A stretch of DNA of 64,000 nucleotides from Lysobacterales bacterium (GCA_014238945.1 JABAAB010000070.1:31090-95089); one strand, 5' to 3'; counted from the stretch's first letter, positions 20,062 to 30,992 are shown. Translations and numbers: made by a program. Notes: generated by a model not told the origin, from the letters alone.

Positions 20062-23000
20062 TTGACGGCCAACGCTGAACATCCAGTATTTCTGCGCCCG
20101 AATCCTGGCGACAACGATCCACTACGTGACGACATAAATCGTCTGTACCATGCCGATGAGGCCGAAGTAATCAATTGGCTGGTTGCTTCCATCGGTCTGG
20201 ACGAAGAGGCCCGAAGCAGGATAAACCTTGCTGCGCAAAACCTGGTGTTGAAGGTCAGAGCAAGCAAACACGAGCAAGGTGTGCTCGAGGCGTTTATGCA
20301 GGAATATGACCTGTCTTCCGAAGAAGGTGTGGTGTTGATGTGCCTCGCTGAAGCATTGTTGAGGATACCGGACGACGAAACCGCGGAAAAACTGATCGCG
20401 GACAAGCTCGCAGGTGCGGATTGGGAATCCCATTTGGGTCTGAGTTCATCCATCCTTGTAAATGCTGGTACCTGGGGTCTGATGCTAACCGGGAAACTGG
20501 TGCAACTGGGTTACAAGACCCAGAAAAGTGTGGGCAATGCCATTGCCAGACTGGTCAATCGAAGTGGTGAACCGATGGTCCGCACGGCCATTCGCCAGTC
20601 AATGAAAATTATGGGTTTTCAGTTTGTAATGGGTAGAAATATCGATGAGGCGATGGATCGTGCTGAGAATAAGAAAAACCGGGACTATCGGTTCTCATTC
20701 GACATGTTGGGTGAAGCGGCTCTCACCGGTCCGGATGCAGAGCGGTATTTCCAGTCCTATAAGTCCGCAATCGAATCGATCGGCCGAAGAAATACCTGCG
20801 ATGACATTTTTTCTGCAGCGAGTATTTCAGTAAAATTATCCGCACTGCATCCACGCTATGAATTTACCCAGCGTGATCGTGTAATCACAGAGTTGACGTT
20901 GAAACTTTCGGAATTGGCACATTTGGCCAAGACCTGCAATATTGCCCTGACCATTGATGCTGAAGAAGCGGACCGTTTGTTACTCGCGCTTGATGTTTTC
21001 GCCGTTGTACTCAAAGACAAGGGGCTCGTGGGTTGGGATGGATTGGGGATCGTAGTCCAGGCCTATCAGAAAATGGCGGGCGGTGTCATTACAATGCTGG
21101 AAGCACTCTCCAGTGAGACTGGTCACAGAATACCAGTCAGGCTGGTGAAGGGCGCTTATTGGGATACCGAGATCAAACACGCTCAGGTGGAGGGTTTCGA
21201 TGGTTACCCGGTATTTACACGCAAGGCCAATACCGATGTTTCCTATATAGCCTGCGCTCGACTTCTGCTGCAAAAACGCCAGGCATTTTATCCACAGTTT
21301 GCTTCCCACAATGCACACACCATTGCGACGGTGTTGGAATTGGCTGGCAATCGTCTGGACTATGAGTTTCAACGTCTGCACGGCATGGGTGAAGACCTGT
21401 ACGCGGAGGTTCTCAAGCAGGAAGGGCACTGTTCTTGCCGTGTTTATGCACCGGTAGGCAGTCACGAGGACCTGTTGCCCTACCTGGTCAGACGCTTGCT
21501 TGAAAACGGTGCGAATACGTCGTTCGTTAACCGCATTATGGACGAGAAGCTTCCGGTTGAGAAAGTGGCTGAGGATCCGCTTGAAATCGTTGGGGCAACC
21601 AGTCCGGTTGCACATCCGTCTATTCCATTACCGGCTGCTTTGTATGGTGACGAAAGACGCAACTCGCGCGGGGTGAACCTCGCGAACGATACACTTTTGG
21701 ATGATTTGGCCAGTAGCATGCAGGTTTTTGCTGAATCCTGCAGTGATGTGGAACCATTGCTTGCCAGTCGGTCAGGCAGGAAATCAACTACGGGTTTGGT
21801 GGTCGAGCCCATTGCGGATACGGACCCCACCTATCCTCAATCTGTAGTAGCCCGTGTTCGCCATACCAATGAATCGGAACTGAATGCGGCTGTCATTGCT
21901 GCACGGGACTTTGCCAGTGAGTGGGAGGCCACGCCGGTTGATGAGCGTGCCGGCGCACTGGAGCGTGCGGCAGATATGCTGGAACAACAGTTACCCGAAT
22001 TCATGAGCCTGTGTGCCCGGGAAGCCGGCAAAACGGTTAATGATGCCATTGCCGAGGTGCGGGAGGCAGCGGACTTTTGCCGTTATTACGCCACCAGGGC
22101 ACGGCAACAGTTTTCTTCACCACAGGTACTCGACGGTCCGACGGGTGAACACAATGAATTATCACTACACGGCCGTGGCGTTTTTGTTTGCATCAGCCCA
22201 TGGAATTTTCCGTTGGCGATATTCATGGGGCAGGTTTGTGCAGCACTGGTTTCGGGTAATACGGTGTTGGCCAAACCCGCAGAACAGACCCCGTTAATTG
22301 CATTTCGGGCTACTCAGATTCTGCACCAGGCAGGCATACCGCGAAATGCATTGCAGTTGTTGCCCGGGGATGGTGCAGGAGTGGGTGCGGGACTGACAAA
22401 GAATCCACAGATCGACGGGGTAGCATTTACGGGTTCAACGCAGACGGCGAAAACCATCAACCTGTCATTGGCAGCCAGGGATGCACCCCTGGCCGTGCTG
22501 ATTGCAGAAACCGGCGGGCAAAATGTCATGCTTGTTGACAGTTCGGCCTTACCTGAACAGGTTGTCAGCGACGTTATAGGCAGTGCCTTCACCAGTGCGG
22601 GCCAACGTTGTTCTGCACTACGGGTATTGTATTTGCAGGAGGATGTGGCAGACAAAATTGAACACATGCTCGCGGGTGCGATGCAGGAACTGGTGGTGGG
22701 TGATCCGAGAAAATTGAGCACCGATATTGGCCCGGTGATCGATTCCCAGGCACTGGAAGTACTCAAAGCCCACGCAACACGGATGGAGAAAGAGGGACGG
22801 TTGATCGCCAGGGTACCCGTTGATCCCGACCTGTCAGGACACTTTTTCGCGCCCTGCGCCTATGCGATTGAATCCATTGAGCAATTACACACTGAAGTGT
22901 TTGGACCTGTGTTGCACGTGATCCGCTACCGGGCGCAGGAACTGAACCAGGTTATTGCCGCCGTAAACAATACCGGCTATGGTTTGACACTGGGTGTGCA

Positions 23001-23244
23001 CAGCCGTATCGAATTGACACAAAAACAAATCACCACGCGTGCCAGAGTGGGTAATTGCTATATTAATCGCACCATGACCGGCGCGGTGGTGGGTGTACAA
23101 CCTTTTGGTGGAGAAAGATTGTCGGGGACCGGGCCCAAGGCGGGTGGCCCGCATTACCTGTCAGGTTTTGCCACTGAGCGTACATTGACCGTGAACACGG
23201 CAGCGGTTGGTGGCAATGCGGGTTTGCTGGGGTTGGGCGAGTAA
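20062..23244 (+). CDS. putA: Bifunctional proline dehydrogenase / P5C dehydrogenase
   Basis: Oxidises proline to glutamate: an FAD-dependent proline dehydrogenase barrel (about residues 170-470) passes P5C/glutamate semialdehyde to an NAD-dependent aldehyde dehydrogenase domain (about 560-1045). Visible marks include [16 protein letters not shown] and the SHNAHTIA segment in the barrel. The aldehyde dehydrogenase shows [23 protein letters not shown] and the catalytic Cys in [12 protein letters not shown]. At 1060 residues it is the short form without the N-terminal ribbon-helix-helix repressor domain of E. coli PutA, so self-repression is unlikely. The start is a TTG; no ATG or GTG is available upstream in the open frame, so the exact N-terminus is uncertain. 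Confidence 0.95.
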   Translation: MTANAEHPVFLRPNPGDNDPLRDDINRLYHADEAEVINWLVASIGLDEEARSRINLAAQNLVLKVRASKHEQGVLEAFMQEYDLSSEEGVVLMCLAEALLRIPDDETAEKLIADKLAGADWESHLGLSSSILVNAGTWGLMLTGKLVQLGYKTQKSVGNAIARLVNRSGEPMVRTAIRQSMKIMGFQFVMGRNIDEAMDRAENKKNRDYRFSFDMLGEAALTGPDAERYFQSYKSAIESIGRRNTCDDIFSAASISVKLSALHPRYEFTQRDRVITELTLKLSELAHLAKTCNIALTIDAEEADRLLLALDVFAVVLKDKGLVGWDGLGIVVQAYQKMAGGVITMLEALSSETGHRIPVRLVKGAYWDTEIKHAQVEGFDGYPVFTRKANTDVSYIACARLLLQKRQAFYPQFASHNAHTIATVLELAGNRLDYEFQRLHGMGEDLYAEVLKQEGHCSCRVYAPVGSHEDLLPYLVRRLLENGANTSFVNRIMDEKLPVEKVAEDPLEIVGATSPVAHPSIPLPAALYGDERRNSRGVNLANDTLLDDLASSMQVFAESCSDVEPLLASRSGRKSTTGLVVEPIADTDPTYPQSVVARVRHTNESELNAAVIAARDFASEWEATPVDERAGALERAADMLEQQLPEFMSLCAREAGKTVNDAIAEVREAADFCRYYATRARQQFSSPQVLDGPTGEHNELSLHGRGVFVCISPWNFPLAIFMGQVCAALVSGNTVLAKPAEQTPLIAFRATQILHQAGIPRNALQLLPGDGAGVGAGLTKNPQIDGVAFTGSTQTAKTINLSLAARDAPLAVLIAETGGQNVMLVDSSALPEQVVSDVIGSAFTSAGQRCSALRVLYLQEDVADKIEHMLAGAMQELVVGDPRKLSTDIGPVIDSQALEVLKAHATRMEKEGRLIARVPVDPDLSGHFFAPCAYAIESIEQLHTEVFGPVLHVIRYRAQELNQVIAAVNNTGYGLTLGVHSRIELTQKQITTRARVGNCYINRTMTGAVVGVQPFGGERLSGTGPKAGGPHYLSGFATERTLTVNTAAVGGNAGLLGLGE

Positions 23245-23301
23245 ACTGATGGAATCCGGATATTCTTGTTGCGACCAGAACGGTTGTTGAGGGCCTGAGT
23301 T

Positions 23302-24954
23302 ATGTACTTACGTTACTTTGGTCTCAATGAAGCTCCGTTTTCAATCACACCTGATCCGGCATTTGTATTTCTGAGTCCGCGTCACCGGGACGCTCTGGCA
23401 CACCTGATGTATGGTATTGGCAAGGGTGGCAGTGGTGGTTTTGTCCAGCTAACCGGAGAAGTCGGCACCGGAAAAACCACGCTTTGCCGTTGTCTGCTTG
23501 AGCAGGTCCCTGATAACACCCGTATTGCACTTTTACTCAACCCGCTGGTATCACCACGTGAATTGCTGGCCGCCATATCCGAAGAACTGGGGATTGATGT
23601 CCGTGACACACAGGACAGTTCCCGCTTGCTGGTTGACAATCTAAATCAATATTTACTCGGTGCACATCAACGTGGAGAGCGTGTTGTCATAGTAATCGAT
23701 GAGGCTCAAAACCTGAGTCCCGAAGCCCTCGAGCAGGTACGATTACTGACAAATCTTGAAACAAGCAAGGAGAAATTACTTCAAATTGTGTTGCTGGGGC
23801 AACCCGAATTGCGGGAATTGCTGCAACGCCGCAGTTTACGGCAACTGGCCCAGCGAATTACGGCCCGTTACCACCTGAGTCCTTTGGGGCACAGTGATAC
23901 ACACCTGTATGTTCGTCACCGGATGCAGGTCGCTGGCGCACAACGAAACCCGTTTCGACGCACTGCCATGAACGCGCTTTATCAACGTTCCCAGGGTATA
24001 CCGAGATTGATTAATATCATTGCGGACCGGTCGTTGGTTTCGGCATTTGCCAAGGAACGCGCCGAGGTCAATGCAGCGATGGTGCATGAGGCTGCCAATG
24101 AGGTGCAATTGGGTGAAAGGCAAATGCGGCGTAATCGCTGGCCATGGATCCTGGCGGCGGCGGCCCTCTCTGCCCTGGCAATCAGCATTTTTGTTCCGTT
24201 CCAACTGTCCGGAGAGCCGGAAGCCGAACCTGTGGTAAATCCTGAGACCACGGATGTCGCAACTCAGACCGGAACCCCGGCTGAGGAGATAAGCTCAGAG
24301 CAAAACCCGGTTGCAAATTTCTCTGCCAATACACCCCGCCAAATTTCGTTGCCGAGCTTGTTGGATTCGGACTGGCTGGATGCTCACCAGTCACAAGCGT
24401 GGCAGGGGCTCGCAGATGTTTGGCACGACAGCGGTGCCGCGTTGGCAATTCAGGCGGCCTGCGATGGAGACAACAGCCGTGGTTACGCCTGTTTGAGAGA
24501 TCAGGGCAGTTGGTCAAAAATAGAGCGATTGGGGTTACCGGTGGTGCTGATATTGCAGGGGGAGTATCCTTCATTTCTGCTCTTGTTGGGTATGGCCGAA
24601 GGACGTTTACTGGTTGGCACTGCCACACAAAATATGACCGTTGCGAGGCAAGCGGTTGAGTCACGTTGGCTTGGCGCCTATCTCGCAGCCTGGCCCCAGG
24701 CACCTGGTTGGCCTTCTGTGGTAGCCAGGGGTGACAGTGGCTCTGCGGTGACAACCATAATTGAAATGGCGGCCCGTGTGGATATGCCTTACCATGGTGG
24801 ACAGGTGTTTGATGCCGCATTTGAGCGTTGGCTGAGGAGCTTCCAACTCCGCAATGGTCTGGATGCAGATGGCATCGTAGGCCGTAATACACTTCTTCAC
24901 TTGATGACAGCTTCAATTGAGGACCCACAACTCCTGACAAGTTGGGAACAATAA
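23302..24954 (+). CDS. gspA: GspA/ExeA-type AAA+ ATPase with peptidoglycan-binding domain
   Basis: Inner-membrane ATPase that, with GspB, helps place the type II secretin through the cell wall. The 550-residue protein starts YLRYFGLNEAPFSITPDP, typical of ExeA/MshM proteins. It has Walker A GEVGTGKT at 52-59 and Walker B VVIVIDEAQ near 130, one membrane segment around 280-298, and a C-terminal peptidoglycan-binding fold (FQLRNGLDADGIVGRNTLLHL). A peptidase-C39-like region lies between. The next gene is gspB, 71 bases on. No other type II secretion genes are in the window. Confidence 0.9.
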   Translation: MYLRYFGLNEAPFSITPDPAFVFLSPRHRDALAHLMYGIGKGGSGGFVQLTGEVGTGKTTLCRCLLEQVPDNTRIALLLNPLVSPRELLAAISEELGIDVRDTQDSSRLLVDNLNQYLLGAHQRGERVVIVIDEAQNLSPEALEQVRLLTNLETSKEKLLQIVLLGQPELRELLQRRSLRQLAQRITARYHLSPLGHSDTHLYVRHRMQVAGAQRNPFRRTAMNALYQRSQGIPRLINIIADRSLVSAFAKERAEVNAAMVHEAANEVQLGERQMRRNRWPWILAAAALSALAISIFVPFQLSGEPEAEPVVNPETTDVATQTGTPAEEISSEQNPVANFSANTPRQISLPSLLDSDWLDAHQSQAWQGLADVWHDSGAALAIQAACDGDNSRGYACLRDQGSWSKIERLGLPVVLILQGEYPSFLLLLGMAEGRLLVGTATQNMTVARQAVESRWLGAYLAAWPQAPGWPSVVARGDSGSAVTTIIEMAARVDMPYHGGQVFDAAFERWLRSFQLRNGLDADGIVGRNTLLHLMTASIEDPQLLTSWEQ

Positions 24955-25025
24955 AAGATTTATGGGCGATATTAACCTGTTCGATACCAGACATCTGATT
25001 CAGAACAATAAAAGGAACTCCTTCG

Positions 25026-25826
25026 GTGTCGATCCTGCTTGATGCACTTCGAAAGTCAGAACGGAGTCAAAAACCGATAGTAACCCCTGACATTCATTCG
25101 TCCGCCCCGTCAGACCCGGCTTCAAACCCACTTAACATCTGGTTGCTGGCGATTCTGCTGGTGATGGCGCTGGTGACCAGTGGCTGGATTGTATGGCGCC
25201 AGTACCAACCCGAGACCGATGCTTATCAACCACCGGTGTCACTTCCTTCCGAGGGTGTACGCACACAGACTGACGATACAGATTCGCCCGGCGGATTGAC
25301 AGGCAATGAGAACGCCAGCGTTGAGCCGGCGGCAGCAACTGTGCCGGACATTAATTCGCTAAGCAGACCAAGAACACCGGTAGAGACTTATCAAAGTTCA
25401 ACCGGAGACAGTGGTTCCACAGACGCAATATCAGCCGCTTCAAGCGGCTCAGGATCTGCCGAACAGACCCAAGCAAAAAAATGGAGTTCAAATACCGACG
25501 ATTCCTACTCAGACCCGACACCAGTAAAGCAACAAAACGCACCGGCTTCAAACGCAAAAGCGCGCGCTCCTGAGAGTATCTTGTCACCACCTCAAATTCC
25601 GGCTCCGATCGGTTTCTGGGAATTACCGGATTCAGTACGCGATCAGGTACCGGAAATCAAATTCAGCGTATTGGTGTATGCCCGCGACCCGTCCGACCGG
25701 TTCGTATTAATCAATGGTGAGCGTTTGTCAGAAGGTGACACCTACATGCCCGGACTCATTGTTGAAGAGATTCGCCGTGATGGTGTCATATTCAGTTACC
25801 GACTTTACCGGTTCCTGATTGAATGA
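25026..25826 (+). CDS. gspB: GspB/ExeB-type secretion accessory protein
   Basis: Partner of GspA in assembling the type II secretion secretin. It begins MSILLDALRKSERSQK, the family signature. One membrane segment lies at residues 37-57, a long Ser/Thr/Pro-rich linker runs to about residue 195, and the C-terminal periplasmic domain (VPEIKFSVLVYARDPSDRFV to the end) resembles the T2SS-B domain. Start is GTG at 25026, with AAAGGA 9 bases upstream. It directly follows gspA on the same strand; 266 residues. Confidence 0.87.
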   Translation: MSILLDALRKSERSQKPIVTPDIHSSAPSDPASNPLNIWLLAILLVMALVTSGWIVWRQYQPETDAYQPPVSLPSEGVRTQTDDTDSPGGLTGNENASVEPAAATVPDINSLSRPRTPVETYQSSTGDSGSTDAISAASSGSGSAEQTQAKKWSSNTDDSYSDPTPVKQQNAPASNAKARAPESILSPPQIPAPIGFWELPDSVRDQVPEIKFSVLVYARDPSDRFVLINGERLSEGDTYMPGLIVEEIRRDGVIFSYRLYRFLIE

Positions 25827-25904
25827 TAGTCCCCGGACAGAATTTTCAAGTTTGAGTACAGATTTGCACACAAATCGGAACGGTTTTATTTCACATTCTG
25901 CGAC

Positions 25905-26579
25905 ATGTTGATCGGCCCCGAGGCATCACCCCGATTTCCCTGGGTGATACTGCTGATTTGCCTGATCTGCACCATTGCCAAGTTTCTTCATTCCAGTATG
26001 GATCCCGGGGCCCAGACTGCCATGCTGGAGTGGGGTGGTGCGCTCCCTACCCGTGTTTCGCAATTTTTCAGCCTGCCCATCGCTGCATGGAGTGATCATG
26101 GATTCCTGACACTTTTCACTGCGTTGTTTATTCATGCAAGCTGGTTACATTTACTGGGAAATATGGTGTATTTATGGGTGTTTGGTCTGCCACTGGAACG
26201 CCGGTTGGGGTGGGCAGGGATGATATTCGTGTTCCTGTCCGGCGGCGCCCTGGCCAACCTGCTCGTATGTCTGCGTGTGCCGGAACTGGCCTCACCAATC
26301 GTCGGCGCCAGCGGAGCCGTATCGGCGGTGGTTGGCGCCTATCTCGGATTATTTCCAGGTCGGCGTATCGGTATGTTCCTGCCCTTGGGTCTGTACCTTC
26401 AGTTCGCCCGTATCCCTGCCATACTGGTCATTGGCTCCTGGTTTACTCTGCAGTTGGTTTATACCGTAGTCGGCCCAATAACTGGGGTAGTGGCCTGGTG
26501 GACACACATGGCGGGATTTACACTGGGATTGATATTTGCCTTGCTTGTAAGGGCCGGCACTCAAATCAGATTGGGATAA
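25905..26579 (+). CDS. Rhomboid family intramembrane serine protease
   Basis: A polytopic protein (224 residues, about six membrane segments) with the rhomboid catalytic pair: Ser136 in GASGA and His201 in WWTHMAGF. The HLLGN motif (His82 to Asn86) that supports the oxyanion site is also present. It should cleave membrane proteins within the bilayer; the substrate is unknown. It follows gspB by 78 bases and is 3 bases before the DUF1820 gene, so it is probably cotranscribed with the latter. Confidence 0.88.
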   Translation: MLIGPEASPRFPWVILLICLICTIAKFLHSSMDPGAQTAMLEWGGALPTRVSQFFSLPIAAWSDHGFLTLFTALFIHASWLHLLGNMVYLWVFGLPLERRLGWAGMIFVFLSGGALANLLVCLRVPELASPIVGASGAVSAVVGAYLGLFPGRRIGMFLPLGLYLQFARIPAILVIGSWFTLQLVYTVVGPITGVVAWWTHMAGFTLGLIFALLVRAGTQIRLG

Positions 26580-26582
26580 AAC

Positions 26583-26912
26583 ATGGCTAAAGAAAAATTG
26601 TTCCGGATTGCTTTTCTGAATCACGGAAAGGTATATGAATTATTTTGCACCGGGGTGTGCAGCAGTGGTTTATTGGGATTCATTGAGGTTTCCGGCTTGG
26701 TGTTTGGAGAGAAAGATGGGGTGGTAATCGACCCGACAGAGGACAAGATGAGGGATGAATTCGATGGAGTCGAGATATTGCATTTGCCCATGCACAGCGT
26801 TTTGCGGGTTGAACAGGTAAGGAAAAAAGGCCAGGCGGTAATCCGCGACCGCGAGAGCGGAGAAAAGGTTACACCATTTCCGCTGTCACCCGGTAGCCGT
26901 TCGAGGCTTTGA
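26583..26912 (+). CDS. DUF1820 family protein
   Basis: A soluble 109-residue protein beginning MAKEKLFRIAFLNHGKVYEL, matching DUF1820, a conserved gammaproteobacterial family of unknown role. The central segment (VVIDPTEDKMRDEFDGVEIL) and the HLPMHSVLRVEQVRKKG segment are typical. There are no membrane segments or recognised catalytic motifs. It starts 3 bases after the rhomboid stop and converges on ctpA. Confidence 0.8.
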   Translation: MAKEKLFRIAFLNHGKVYELFCTGVCSSGLLGFIEVSGLVFGEKDGVVIDPTEDKMRDEFDGVEILHLPMHSVLRVEQVRKKGQAVIRDRESGEKVTPFPLSPGSRSRL

Positions 26913-26943
26913 ATATATCTGGCGGTAATTGTCTGACTGGGCC

Positions 26944-28224
26944 TTATCCATCTACAGCTTGCCGTCCTGCAGCAGAAAATTTGTTCGCGGCTTTGAGCAG
27001 GATTAATGCCTGGTGCATCGCGTAGTCGTCATTGGCGCTGACTTCCGAGGATGAAATTCGTGGACTGATTTGGCGTTCGCCACTCAGATGTCGTTCGAGA
27101 TCCTCTTCACGTTTGCGAGCGTCAGTGTCTTCAACCAACTCAAACGGGACAATCTCCACGTCCGGAATGATACCTTCGGCCTGAATAGACCGGCCGGAAG
27201 GTGTGTAGTATCGGGATGTGGTCAGACGCAGTCCTGATCCATTTCTCAAATTCAATACAGATTGGACAGAGCCCTTGCCAAAGGTTTTTTCTCCGACAAT
27301 GACGGCGCGACCCTGATCCTGCAGTGCCCCTGCCAGGACTTCGGATGCAGATGCTGACCCCCGGTCAACCAGAACCACCATGGGCACAGCGTCCAGCCAT
27401 TGGCCGGGTGAAGCCGAGAACTCGAGTTGGTTGGGTGCACGACCACGGGTGTACATGATCAATCCCTGGTCAAGAAACCCGTCGGCCATATCAATTGCGG
27501 GCTTGAGCACACCGCCAGGGTTACCACGCAGATCCAGCACCACCCCCAACATGGGCCGGTTGAACTGTTCCTTCATATGCTCAATTTGTTCCAGCAATTC
27601 CTCCGCACTGTTGCGGGTGAAGTGGGTAACACGAAAATAGCCGTAATCCTCGTCCACCGGTCGACTGAATACACTGTTGATGTTCACATAGTCGCGTAAC
27701 AGCACGTGTTCCGATACCTCACCGTTTTTGCGCATGAAAGAGACTGTTACCTCGGACCCCAACTCACCACGCAAACTGTCGATCGCCATTTGCAGGTTCC
27801 GTCCCCCTATGGCCGAACCATCTATGGAGGTGATGACATCACCAAAGGTTACACCTGCTTTTTGTGCGGGGCCTTCATCTTTTACCGCAACCACGACAAT
27901 CTTGCGGTCCCGGATAACTACCTCAACACCGATACCCGTGTAACGACCCTGGGAGTTGTTTTCCAATTGGCGGAATCTGTCTGCTTCCATGTATGACGAG
28001 TGTGGGTCCAGTTCCGAAAGCATGCCGCGGATCGCCGCGTTGAGCAGCGTGTGGTCATCAACTTCTTCAATGAAGTTGCTTCGCACCTGGTTAAATACGT
28101 CGGTGAATGAACGCAGATCATCCAGAGATAATTGAGCCACTGGAGTTGCAGCCTCATCTTCAATAGCCCACCCTGATGATGTCAGCAGCAGGGTTAAAAC
28201 CAGGTAATATTTTAGTCGCATCAT
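26944..28224 (-). CDS. ctpA: C-terminal processing peptidase (S41 family)
   Basis: Periplasmic serine protease of the CtpA/Prc group, which trims cell-wall hydrolases and other exported proteins. A signal peptide (MMRLKYYLVLTLLLTSSGWA) is followed by a helical segment, a PDZ domain (about residues 85-170) and the S41 core. The catalytic Ser is in RGSASASEVLAGAL and the Lys in GEKTFGKGSVQ. Length is 426 residues. It is 37 bases downstream of envC on the same strand; gpmI-envC-ctpA order is widespread in gammaproteobacteria. Confidence 0.95.
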   Translation of the reverse strand: MMRLKYYLVLTLLLTSSGWAIEDEAATPVAQLSLDDLRSFTDVFNQVRSNFIEEVDDHTLLNAAIRGMLSELDPHSSYMEADRFRQLENNSQGRYTGIGVEVVIRDRKIVVVAVKDEGPAQKAGVTFGDVITSIDGSAIGGRNLQMAIDSLRGELGSEVTVSFMRKNGEVSEHVLLRDYVNINSVFSRPVDEDYGYFRVTHFTRNSAEELLEQIEHMKEQFNRPMLGVVLDLRGNPGGVLKPAIDMADGFLDQGLIMYTRGRAPNQLEFSASPGQWLDAVPMVVLVDRGSASASEVLAGALQDQGRAVIVGEKTFGKGSVQSVLNLRNGSGLRLTTSRYYTPSGRSIQAEGIIPDVEIVPFELVEDTDARKREEDLERHLSGERQISPRISSSEVSANDDYAMHQALILLKAANKFSAAGRQAVDG

Positions 28225-28261
28225 ATTGTTGCGTTCCTTATTTGCAATTGCTCAGCTGGAA

Positions 28262-29416
28262 TTACCGGTGTATCCAGACGGCAGGGTCCAGGGCTTTACC
28301 ATTCTTACGGATCTCGAAGTACAAACCCGGCCCATTACCAATGCTTGCACCTACAGTACTGATCACCGATCCGGCTTCCACCCAGTCCCCCACATCGTGC
28401 AATAGACTTTCATTATTCGCATACAGACTCATGAACCCGTCACCGTGATCAATAATCATTAGCAGACCGTAGCCCCTGAGCCAGTCGGAATAAGCGACAC
28501 GTCCATAGGCGATAGTGCTGACCTCTCTTCCGCTCTCGGTGCCAATGAGCCAACCCTGCCACCGAATTCCCTCGGATCTCGGCTGACCAAATGCATGCCT
28601 TACCCGACCTGTTACAGGTACCGGGAGTTTGCCCTTCAATTCGGACGGTCCAAGACGTCTGCCCAGGTCTGCTGGAATATCTGCAAGGACATTCGAAAGG
28701 TTTTCGAGCAACTCTTCAAGTGCTGAGCGGTCGTTGAGTAGTTCTTCCAGTCGGGTTTCATCGCTTCCAATCCGACTGGATAACAGATCAATAATTGCCT
28801 GACGCTCTTCACGTTGGGTTTGTATATCCTTTTGCACGTTCAGTAATCTCTTTTGAACCTCAACGAGCCTGGACAGTTCCATGTTGATGTTGGCCTTCAT
28901 CTGATCCAGGGTTTCCAGCACTTGCCGCAATTCTCTTATCTGCTTTTTCTGTGAACGGTTGAAATAATCATAATAGGCCAGCATTCTGGATAACAAGGCG
29001 GGACTGTCCTGATTCAAAACCAGTTTTAGTCGAGATTCCCTGCCCAATTGGTAAGCTGCCATAATTTGAATGGCCAGTACTTCCCGGCGTTGTTCCAGGC
29101 TGTCCAGGTACTCCTTTCGTTCTTGATGCAGACTGGCCAAAGTTTTCTCATGCGCTTGCCTGCTGGAATTCAGTTTACGTGACTCCAGGGCGTTGGTCTG
29201 AATTTTCAGATCAGCGGAGCGCAGTAATTCTTGTTCCTCGAGAAATGTCTTACGGTTTTGATCGAGTGTTTTCTTTAAACCATTGATTTCAGTTCTCAGC
29301 TTTGTGAGCTGGGACTCGGCTTGAGCGCGCGTCAGGGTTTGCTCTGCTATCGCCACGGACCAGCCTTGCGCCAGCCAGATTGACAGACACGAACAAATTA
29401 ATCCCCGTAAGCGCAC
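28262..29416 (-). CDS. envC: Murein hydrolase activator EnvC (degenerate M23 domain)
   Basis: Periplasmic activator that turns on septal amidases under FtsEX control. It has a signal peptide (to about residue 25), a long coiled coil (about 27-250) and a C-terminal LytM/M23 domain (about 275-384). The zinc ligands of active M23 peptidases are lost: the HxGxD site reads WQGWLI, the Hxx position reads SLYANNES, and HLHFEI reads GLYFEIR. This fits EnvC rather than an active peptidase. The start is a GTG with GGAGGA 11 bases upstream, overlapping the end of gpmI. ftsEX is in the same window at 5.9-7.6 kb. Confidence 0.93.
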   Translation of the reverse strand: MRLRGLICSCLSIWLAQGWSVAIAEQTLTRAQAESQLTKLRTEINGLKKTLDQNRKTFLEEQELLRSADLKIQTNALESRKLNSSRQAHEKTLASLHQERKEYLDSLEQRREVLAIQIMAAYQLGRESRLKLVLNQDSPALLSRMLAYYDYFNRSQKKQIRELRQVLETLDQMKANINMELSRLVEVQKRLLNVQKDIQTQREERQAIIDLLSSRIGSDETRLEELLNDRSALEELLENLSNVLADIPADLGRRLGPSELKGKLPVPVTGRVRHAFGQPRSEGIRWQGWLIGTESGREVSTIAYGRVAYSDWLRGYGLLMIIDHGDGFMSLYANNESLLHDVGDWVEAGSVISTVGASIGNGPGLYFEIRKNGKALDPAVWIHR

Positions 29417-29423
29417 TTCCCGC

Positions 29424-30992
29424 TCAGTCCTCCACTGCCGACTGGTTGTCCAATATCAGTAACGATTGTCCAGTCATCCTTGCGGGTGCTTTGAGACCCA
29501 GCAGCGAAAGCATGGTGGGCGCAATATCCCTCAGCGCACCACCCTCAATGGCCCTGGCATTACGTCCTAAATAGATCAGCGGAACGGGATTGGTGGTGTG
29601 CGCTGTATGTGATTGGCCGCTCTCATGGTCTGTCATCTGCTCAATATTGCCGTGGTCGGCAGTGATAAGAAGCTCCCCCCGGGTAGATTGTATCGCCCTG
29701 ACCACCGCTTCCAGGCATTTGTCCACCGCCTCTACAGCAGTGATCGCGGCCGACAGATTACCGGTATGCCCGACCATATCCGGGTTGGCTACGTTGCAAA
29801 TTATGACATCAAAATCAGCACCACGAATGGCGCGGACAAGTTCATCGGATAGCTGTTTAATACTCATTGCAGGTTGCAGATCATATGTTGCCACATCCGG
29901 GGAAGGCACCAGCAATCGCTGTTCCCCTGGGTAGGGTGTTTCCTCTCCACCATTGAAGAAGAAGGTCACATGCGCATACTTTTCTGTTTCTGCAATACGC
30001 AATTGCCGTAAACCGTGTTTTGACAGGCACTCACCCAGCAAATCCTGCATTTTATTCGGTGGGAAAGCGATCTCCACCGGTAAACCATCCAGGTAACGTG
30101 TCATACAGACAAACGCGGATAAACTGGGTGGCGTGCATTCAAATCCGGCGAATTCGGGTTGTCTGAACGCGCGGGTGATTTCGCGGGCCCGATCAGCCCT
30201 GAAATTGATGAAGATGACGGCATCCTGATCTTGTATGCCATTATACTGACCGATGATCGTGGGCTGGACAAACTCATCATTTTCACCCCGTTCATAGGCT
30301 GAATCCAGGGCCGAAAGCGCGTCCGGGCTGTTGTATGCCCCACGGCCGTGAACCAAAGTATCCCACGCTTTTTCCACGCGATCCCAGCGTTGGTCCCTGT
30401 CCATCGCGTAATACCGGCCGCAGATGCTGCCAATGGTCACATTATCGTAGCTGTCTATACACTGCTGCATCTTTTGTATCGATGCGCGGGCACTGCGTGG
30501 TGGTGTGTCGCGGCCATCCAGAAATCCATGTACTTCGATCCGGTGAGCGCCCCGGGTAACTGCCACACGCACCATTTCGAAAAAATGTTCTTCATGTGAA
30601 TGCACGCCGCCGGGCGACAAAAGACCCATGATATGCAGCGTGGAAGCATGATTGTTACTGGCATTTATGGCACTACTCAGTGCTTTATTACGGGCAAAGC
30701 TACCGTCCCTGATTGCGTTACCAATGCGGGTGTAGTCCTGATATACAATCCGGCCGGCGCCAATATTCATATGCCCCACTTCGGAATTGCCCATTTGGCC
30801 GGCAGGCAACCCAACACTATTACCGGAAGTCTGCAACAAGGTGCAGGCTGCGACGGTGTTGAGCCAGTCCCAGCAGGGCGTACCGGCCTGACTGATGGCG
30901 TTATCGGCAGCGTCCTCCCTATGGCCCCAGCCATCCAGGATCATCAGCACCAATGGTCCGGTGCGAGCCGGCTGTTTTTTATTGTCATTCAT
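29424..30992 (-). CDS. gpmI: 2,3-bisphosphoglycerate-independent phosphoglycerate mutase
   Basis: Interconverts 3- and 2-phosphoglycerate in glycolysis using two manganese ions. The protein is 522 residues. Alkaline-phosphatase-like motifs are present: LMILDGWG at the N-terminus with a metal Asp, the catalytic Ser in MGNSEVGHMNIGAGR, and TADHGNIEQM plus SHTAHTTNPVP at the C-terminal end. The ATG at 30992 gives the standard start; the frame continues 81 bases upstream without similarity. It is the first gene of gpmI-envC-ctpA and divergent from the rhodanese gene, with about 244 bases between starts. Confidence 0.96.
   Translation of the reverse strand: MNDNKKQPARTGPLVLMILDGWGHREDAADNAISQAGTPCWDWLNTVAACTLLQTSGNSVGLPAGQMGNSEVGHMNIGAGRIVYQDYTRIGNAIRDGSFARNKALSSAINASNNHASTLHIMGLLSPGGVHSHEEHFFEMVRVAVTRGAHRIEVHGFLDGRDTPPRSARASIQKMQQCIDSYDNVTIGSICGRYYAMDRDQRWDRVEKAWDTLVHGRGAYNSPDALSALDSAYERGENDEFVQPTIIGQYNGIQDQDAVIFINFRADRAREITRAFRQPEFAGFECTPPSLSAFVCMTRYLDGLPVEIAFPPNKMQDLLGECLSKHGLRQLRIAETEKYAHVTFFFNGGEETPYPGEQRLLVPSPDVATYDLQPAMSIKQLSDELVRAIRGADFDVIICNVANPDMVGHTGNLSAAITAVEAVDKCLEAVVRAIQSTRGELLITADHGNIEQMTDHESGQSHTAHTTNPVPLIYLGRNARAIEGGALRDIAPTMLSLLGLKAPARMTGQSLLILDNQSAVED

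Noticed and set aside
19715..20122. Two minus-strand frames in the ctaC-putA gap
   Set aside because: They overlap each other and the start of putA, with no recognisable motif and no good ribosome site.
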